Origin: Pontixanthobacter rizhaonensis
GTDB taxonomy: Bacteria > Pseudomonadota > Alphaproteobacteria > Sphingomonadales > Sphingomonadaceae
DNA: 64,000 nucleotides
Assembly (NCBI RefSeq): GCF_012972675.1
Contig: NZ_JABCRE010000003.1
Span: 558,001-622,000 of the forward strand
Direction of reading: 5' to 3'
This document shows, piece by piece, positions 59,704-64,000 of the stretch. The notes under the pieces were generated by a model. That model saw only the letters and a program-made list of their open reading frames with translations, did no database searches and was not told where the DNA came from. Made by a program: the position numbers and the translations under genes. Each line of letters starts with the position of its first letter. The first letter of the stretch is position 1.

Positions 59704-62700
59704 TCATTTCTGGCGGCTAATGGTCACTTCTCCGCCCAGCAGGCTGTCGGGCCGAATATCTGTAGTCTCTCCATCACGCCAAACCACTTGAATGAGGGAG
59801 ACATTCTTTGCGTTACCCAATCCGAAATGCGCGGCGATGGGGTCAAACGACATAAACCCTCCCCCGGCATTGATCGGGCGGGTTTGGCATTTGCCCGGCT
59901 GCGGCTGCGTTATGCCGTCAACGCATATAGTCACCCGGGCATCAATACCCATCCGGTTGCCGATACGATCACGCAGGTGAACCCATAATGCCGGGCCGCT
60001 GGGTTTTTCATTGCGGTGCACAACTACGGCTTTGCCATCAGGGGGACGTATAACGTCGATGTCACCATCGCGATCGAAATCCAGAGCCGCAAAGCTGTAA
60101 GATGGAGTCACATCCGTAAAGCCGAATTGCTCCGTCCGATCAGCGAATGTTCCGCCTTCATTCCGATAGAATACATTGGTCGTGGTTCTGCTGACAGAAA
60201 ACCACGCACCCGTCATCACCAACAAATCCTGCCAGCCATCCTGATCTAGATCGGTAAAGCGGCTATTCCAGGTCCAGCCAGGGAAATCCACTTGCTGTTC
60301 CGGTGCCATATTGGTGAAACTGCCTGCCGCTCCGCCCGTCATCAAAATATTGCCCGCTCTGATGGCTGGCTTATGCAGTCGTTCAATTTCTTCATTGCTC
60401 ATGGCATCCACCATCGGAAGCTTGAAAGTTTCGCAATAGCGGCCGGCAAACGGCCAGCGTTTAAGCGCGCTACTGCACCGTTCAAAAGCACCTTCGCCTG
60501 AAATTCCCTTTTCAAAAAAATCACTATTCTTCGTGGAGCCTAAAAAGTGCCCGATACCGCATAAAGTGGCATCCCGGTCTGACAGAATTTCAGACTGACA
60601 TAGATTATAAGTGAAGCCAGTCCGAAATGCGCGGATCTGGTCGACCGAGAGCATTTCCGCAGCGCATTGGCGAACACGGTCATTCGCCCAACCAAAGTCT
60701 CGCCCAAATTGTTGGCAGACCTTCAGGATACGCCCTTCTCCGCGAACACTGGTTCTTTGCTCGCTGCCGTGTGGTTCGGAGATTTGTCCGCCATAATAAT
60801 CCGGGATCAGGTCGTTATTCCAGTCACCCTCGTCATAGCTCATGCTGGTTTGTACAAAGTAGGGAAACGGCTGTAGCGATTTATCAGAACGCGTTCGACC
60901 ATCGGGTGAGAAAAAGACAAACTGATCGGTGGCTTTGAAATCATCGCCCTTCAGATAATCGGGTCGCCCATCGCGGTTCACATCAGTCACCAATCCAGTC
61001 AACGTTTGCCCAATTGATCCAGCGACGCTTTCCGCCCTAAAATTACCGTCTCCGTCATTCCAAACAATCCTGTTGGCGGTGGTGGATGGCTGCAAACGGG
61101 CCCATCCTTCTTTTCCCTGACGAGAAGCCCACTCACCCAGCAAGATGTCGAGCCAACCATCTCCGTCAATATCAGAAAATGACACGGCCATAGTGGTCGT
61201 CGATGCAGGACCAGGAACATGGATCATACTATCCTGATCGAACTGTCCCGATCTATTGGTGAAGATGTATAGGCCATCCCAAAAACTCGTCACAATAAGG
61301 TCAAGCCAGCCATCATTATCAAGGTCGGCAAATGCTGTGTTGGCAATCTGAAGTTCGCCTACTGGCCCCAGATCAAGTTCCTGCCGCTCGTATTTTCCGC
61401 CAATATTGGCATAAAGAGATAGCCCTCGGGCACCCAATGGGCGGCGGAAAACGATATCTGTCCAGCCATCATTGTGAATGTCCCCCGCCGCTATCCCGCC
61501 AACCATCATGCTGGGTGCAAATTCGTGAAGCGGAGTTTGGGTTCCGATATCGTCAAAACCAAGTTGCGCCCCAGGGACACGATCAAAGGGTAACCCACCT
61601 TCACTGCGGCCTGTCACATTTCCAGAGCCAAGCTGCGCGAACTTCGCCGTTATAGTACTGCCTTCGCTGGTTGAATAGCCGATGGGCAATGGTGTGCTTT
61701 CGATCGCTTGCGACCCTATCCCCGGCGACAATGCTTCAAGATCGGCGGCCTTTGGCAGGGCCGGTAAAGCCGGCATATCAAAACCTGCGCGACTTTCGAT
61801 GAAAGCCGTGGTGCGCTGGGCTTGCAGTCTCATTTCGAGCGGCTGGGTTTTCATGGCGATTACCCCCCCGATCATTGCCAATGCGATTGTCGCCGCCCAA
61901 AGGCTGAGCGCGGTCCGCAGCGATACGGCCCGCCATAGAATAATGAACGCATATACGCTGAAAGAGCCAAGCGCGATGAGAACCGCCGTGCTGTAGAAAG
62001 ACGCAAGGCCAATACCCATCAGAACAATCGTCAAAATGACGTCCAAAGCTATCGGTGCCGGCACAAAGCTGGCAACAATCGCAATCGCCAGCATCGCCAG
62101 TAAGACGGGAATGGCACCTGATCTCGGCAATGCATTGACCAAAGACGCGCTGTCAAAATCCATCGCGACAACGGCGCCCATCATGGCCGCGAGAAACATC
62201 ATCGGAACGGTAATCAAGCCAATGAAAAACAGATTTCGCAAATAATTGCGAGCAAACCATATCAGCGATCCCACCAGACCATCCGGTGCTTGCTGATGTA
62301 TGTCAGACCCCAGTGACTTGCCAATCCAGGCAGTCAGGCCGCGCGTCTCTGAAACCTTCGCCAGATTGGAGACGCCGTCCTTGGTGAGCTGCGTCTCTTC
62401 CACCAGCACATATCGGCATAGCAAAGGGACAATCAACAAAACCAGCAGCACCGTCAGGATAAGCTTGGTCAATGCAATGTGAAGCGGAAGCAGTGTGAAG
62501 CTCATCGTCACCACAATGATATTAAGCGTTGGCGACGCAATCAGCGCGGATAATGTGGTTTCCAGCCGCATTCGGCCAGCATGAAGCCCCAAGGCAATCG
62601 GCGCTGCACAATTGACACAGACACCAAGCGGCGCACCGATCACCGCCCCTAAGGCCGCATTGGCAAAGCCGTTTTCAAAGGAGCGGGTCTTCACCAAAGA

Positions 62701-63024
62701 AAGCAGGGTAAGCGCTACGGCGCCAAACAGAACGCCAAAGGTCATACCTTTGACGTTTGTTGCAATCCAATTGCCGGTATTTGCGACGAAGCTCCACCAC
62801 CGCGGACTATCGGGAAGAATATCAAAAACAATCTCGAAGGACAGGCCAGACAAAGGCGTATCTCCGCCCATGATCGCTTTTTCGTCAAGCGCAGGATATC
62901 TGGAACCAAGCCAGAATGTCAGCACCAGTCCGATCAACACCGCAAGTGCGATCAGCGTTCTGTAATCACCACCACGGCGAAGGGATGGAAAGCCAATTTT
63001 ACCCATGCCAGACAACGCTATCAC
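59704..63024 (-). CDS. fusion protein: DUF318-like permease plus FG-GAP beta-propeller and UnbV domain
   Basis: A 1106-residue protein of two halves. Residues 1-395 hold about ten membrane helices and a DUF318/ArsP-like permease core: GAPLGVCVNCAAPIALGLHA with a C136-x-N-C139 pair, followed by LSALIASPTLN and, late, FVPAPIALDVILTIVLMGIG. The other half has six or more FG-GAP/VCBS-type calcium loops (IHNDGWTDIV, LDNDGWLDLI, IDGDGWLDIL, VNRDGRPDYL, LDQDGWQDLL, FDRDGDIDVI) and an ASPIC/UnbV-like end (LRDRIGNRMGIDARVTICVD, AHFGLGNAKNVSLIQVVWRD). The propeller probably lies outside. Strong AGGGGTGA sits before a TTG at 63015, which may be the true start. Full fusions of this kind are unusual. Divergent from the peptide/hydroxylase genes. 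Confidence 0.85.
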   Translation of the reverse strand: MIALSGMGKIGFPSLRRGGDYRTLIALAVLIGLVLTFWLGSRYPALDEKAIMGGDTPLSGLSFEIVFDILPDSPRWWSFVANTGNWIATNVKGMTFGVLFGAVALTLLSLVKTRSFENGFANAALGAVIGAPLGVCVNCAAPIALGLHAGRMRLETTLSALIASPTLNIIVVTMSFTLLPLHIALTKLILTVLLVLLIVPLLCRYVLVEETQLTKDGVSNLAKVSETRGLTAWIGKSLGSDIHQQAPDGLVGSLIWFARNYLRNLFFIGLITVPMMFLAAMMGAVVAMDFDSASLVNALPRSGAIPVLLAMLAIAIVASFVPAPIALDVILTIVLMGIGLASFYSTAVLIALGSFSVYAFIILWRAVSLRTALSLWAATIALAMIGGVIAMKTQPLEMRLQAQRTTAFIESRAGFDMPALPALPKAADLEALSPGIGSQAIESTPLPIGYSTSEGSTITAKFAQLGSGNVTGRSEGGLPFDRVPGAQLGFDDIGTQTPLHEFAPSMMVGGIAAGDIHNDGWTDIVFRRPLGARGLSLYANIGGKYERQELDLGPVGELQIANTAFADLDNDGWLDLIVTSFWDGLYIFTNRSGQFDQDSMIHVPGPASTTTMAVSFSDIDGDGWLDILLGEWASRQGKEGWARLQPSTTANRIVWNDGDGNFRAESVAGSIGQTLTGLVTDVNRDGRPDYLKGDDFKATDQFVFFSPDGRTRSDKSLQPFPYFVQTSMSYDEGDWNNDLIPDYYGGQISEPHGSEQRTSVRGEGRILKVCQQFGRDFGWANDRVRQCAAEMLSVDQIRAFRTGFTYNLCQSEILSDRDATLCGIGHFLGSTKNSDFFEKGISGEGAFERCSSALKRWPFAGRYCETFKLPMVDAMSNEEIERLHKPAIRAGNILMTGGAAGSFTNMAPEQQVDFPGWTWNSRFTDLDQDGWQDLLVMTGAWFSVSRTTTNVFYRNEGGTFADRTEQFGFTDVTPSYSFAALDFDRDGDIDVIRPPDGKAVVVHRNEKPSGPALWVHLRDRIGNRMGIDARVTICVDGITQPQPGKCQTRPINAGGGFMSFDPIAAHFGLGNAKNVSLIQVVWRDGETTDIRPDSLLGGEVTISRQK

Positions 63025-63242
63025 CCCTGATATCCGTCAAAGTTTCTCGATTCCCGCGACGATTTTACAGGAGCCAACCTGTACCCAATTGCCTGACCTG
63101 AGAACTCTCCACAAGAGCCAGCCGGCCGCAAAGTAGCAAAGCGTGCGAATAGAATACAAAAAAGAGCCCGCTAACTTTGCCATTGTTCTGTTGTTGCAGT
63201 CCGTGTAGAGACTGATGTCATAAATATTTAGGGGTGAATTTT

Positions 63243-63386
63243 ATGGCTGCTGAGAAAACAAACAATGCTCAAGGCACAAAACGTACTTGGACGAAACCAA
63301 AGATCAATTCCAATGTTCCGGTGAATAGAACCGAGAGCGCCGTAGTTCCGGTTAGCCAACAAGAAGACGGCTTTTATCAGTCTTGA
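63243..63386 (+). CDS. 47-residue peptide gene, possible modified-peptide precursor
   Basis: A 47-codon frame with a strong AGGGGTGA ribosome site 5 nt before the ATG. The product is polar, without a signal or membrane helix; its N-terminal half has KRTWTKPKI (residues 13-21), like the W/Y-x-x-P-x-I/L leader motif of some RiPP precursors, and the end is SQQEDGFYQS with Asp42. Codons are AT-rich compared with neighbours. The hydroxylase gene starts 24 nt downstream on the same strand. This context suggests a substrate for the hydroxylase, but no peptide family is recognised, and it could also be a small regulator or leader. Confidence is about the frame being real. Confidence 0.6.
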   Translation: MAAEKTNNAQGTKRTWTKPKINSNVPVNRTESAVVPVSQQEDGFYQS

Positions 63387-63410
63387 CGCACTAGCGGCCG
63401 AACGGACATT

Positions 63411-64000
63411 ATGCAGGCATTAGCCCGCATCCCGCCAGTAAAAAAACCAGGGACTATACGCGATCTAGGCTCGGCCGACGTCACGGCTTTGGCCAGTGCT
63501 GTCGGCCAGCTCTCTGAGGCTGTTTGGGCCGGACAGGATAGTTGCAAGGAAAATGACTTTCCTGTCTTGGGCAAGACCCGTCATATTGTCTTCCGCTTCA
63601 TTCGCCATAATCGCGATCCGCAAGATTTCTATTCCAACAGAATATGGGATATTTGGCGGCCCAAGCTTTTACCTGTGATGGAGCAAGTGACCGCCGGTTA
63701 CAGGCACCGCGAGACAGTCTATCCCAAAGTCATGTTGGCTCGCCTTCCGGCAGGTGAGCGCATCGGGGCGCATAGCGATGGGCAAGGATCGCACGCCTAT
63801 ACGCACAAAATCCATGTGCCGCTGATCAGCAATCCGGATGCGATATTCACCGTGGGTGACACCGCGCAGCATTTGGAAGTCGGCAGAGCTTACGAGGTCA
63901 ATAATATTGTCCATCATAGCGCTATCAATCGGGGTGATGAGGACCGTATTCATTTAATCTTTGAACATTTTGATCAATCCCGCGCCTATCAGCAAACCGG
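63411..64000 (+). CDS. aspartyl/asparaginyl beta-hydroxylase-family oxygenase (cut by window edge)
   Basis: A 2-oxoglutarate and iron-dependent hydroxylase of the aspartyl/asparaginyl beta-hydroxylase type (PF05118-like), with 196 residues visible and no stop before base 64000. ARLPAGERIGAHSDGQGSHA has the iron ligands H121-x-D123, THKIHVPLISNPDAIF is the core strand, and GRAYEVNNIVHHSAINRGDE has the second His (168 or 169) and N173, with R179 for 2-oxoglutarate. The ATG at 63411 follows the peptide gene by 24 nt, so they are likely one transcript. The substrate, a protein side chain or peptide, is unknown; the 47-residue product or the propeller of the divergent gene are candidates. Confidence 0.88.
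   Translation, partial: MQALARIPPVKKPGTIRDLGSADVTALASAVGQLSEAVWAGQDSCKENDFPVLGKTRHIVFRFIRHNRDPQDFYSNRIWDIWRPKLLPVMEQVTAGYRHRETVYPKVMLARLPAGERIGAHSDGQGSHAYTHKIHVPLISNPDAIFTVGDTAQHLEVGRAYEVNNIVHHSAINRGDEDRIHLIFEHFDQSRAYQQT

Noticed and set aside
1-64000. CRISPR arrays, insertion sequences, prophage
   Set aside because: No repeat-spacer pattern, transposase, integrase or terminal inverted repeats were found; the only tandem repeat is the heptamer at 59655-59682.

Overview
The window is a dense bacterial chromosome segment of roughly 60 percent GC with about 57 protein genes, one tRNA and no gene-free stretch longer than 300 bases. Gene content (180 kDa-type NAD-glutamate dehydrogenase, DUF455 ferritin-like protein, CYP153-like P450, POT peptide symporter, pairs of exported amidohydrolases, PilZ and heparinase II/III proteins, NnrU) and codon style point to an alphaproteobacterium of the Sphingomonadales, probably Erythrobacteraceae. 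This placement is inference from gene families, not from a marker-gene tree.

Layout. 1-1620: murA (cut by the window edge) divergent from galU. 1819-3856: three overlapping membrane-protein genes (two isoprenylcysteine-methyltransferase-like, one DUF4345) behind a metal-type MerR promoter, with the merR gene divergent. 3859-7443: an acyl-CoA synthetase / P450 / SDR operon. 7636-12473: M23 peptidase, then glnE-bcp-DUF455. 12534-17989: secreted M28 peptidase, agmatine-deiminase-like protein, a 55-aa ORF, DUF1223, PhoD. 18132-19231: a tightly overlapped operon of two membrane proteins, an XRE regulator and a 34-aa lipoprotein. 19267-33426: hydrolase, TPR protein, flavin monooxygenase, NAD-GDH, ferredoxin reductase, queG, ABC exporter, CYP153, msrB. 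33455-38161: glycan-type module (FAD enzyme, GtrA, polytopic GT-C-like protein) and a double PilZ protein. 38302-44759: tRNA-Leu(UAA), ihfB, GntR regulator, peptide symporter, paired amidohydrolases, NnrU. 44756-54766: crotonase, hydrolase, dxs, Zur-like Fur protein, msrA, rpe-heparinase-purH, DUF2141. 54773-59613: DAG kinase with a Tam41-like nucleotidyltransferase, M20 peptidase, acyl-CoA synthetase. 59704-64000: a giant permease/beta-propeller fusion divergent from a 47-residue peptide gene and an aspartyl/asparaginyl beta-hydroxylase.

Most genes are household or family-typical accessory genes. The part that looks least described is the right end: an unusual fusion of a DUF318-like permease with an FG-GAP/UnbV propeller, facing a short AT-rich peptide gene followed 24 nt later by an iron/2-oxoglutarate hydroxylase. 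The second is the DAG kinase/Tam41-like pair, which could convert diacylglycerol to CDP-diacylglycerol in two steps. The third is the operon of membrane methyltransferase-like proteins under a PbrR/CadR-like promoter. All functions are deduced from motifs read by eye; no database search was possible.
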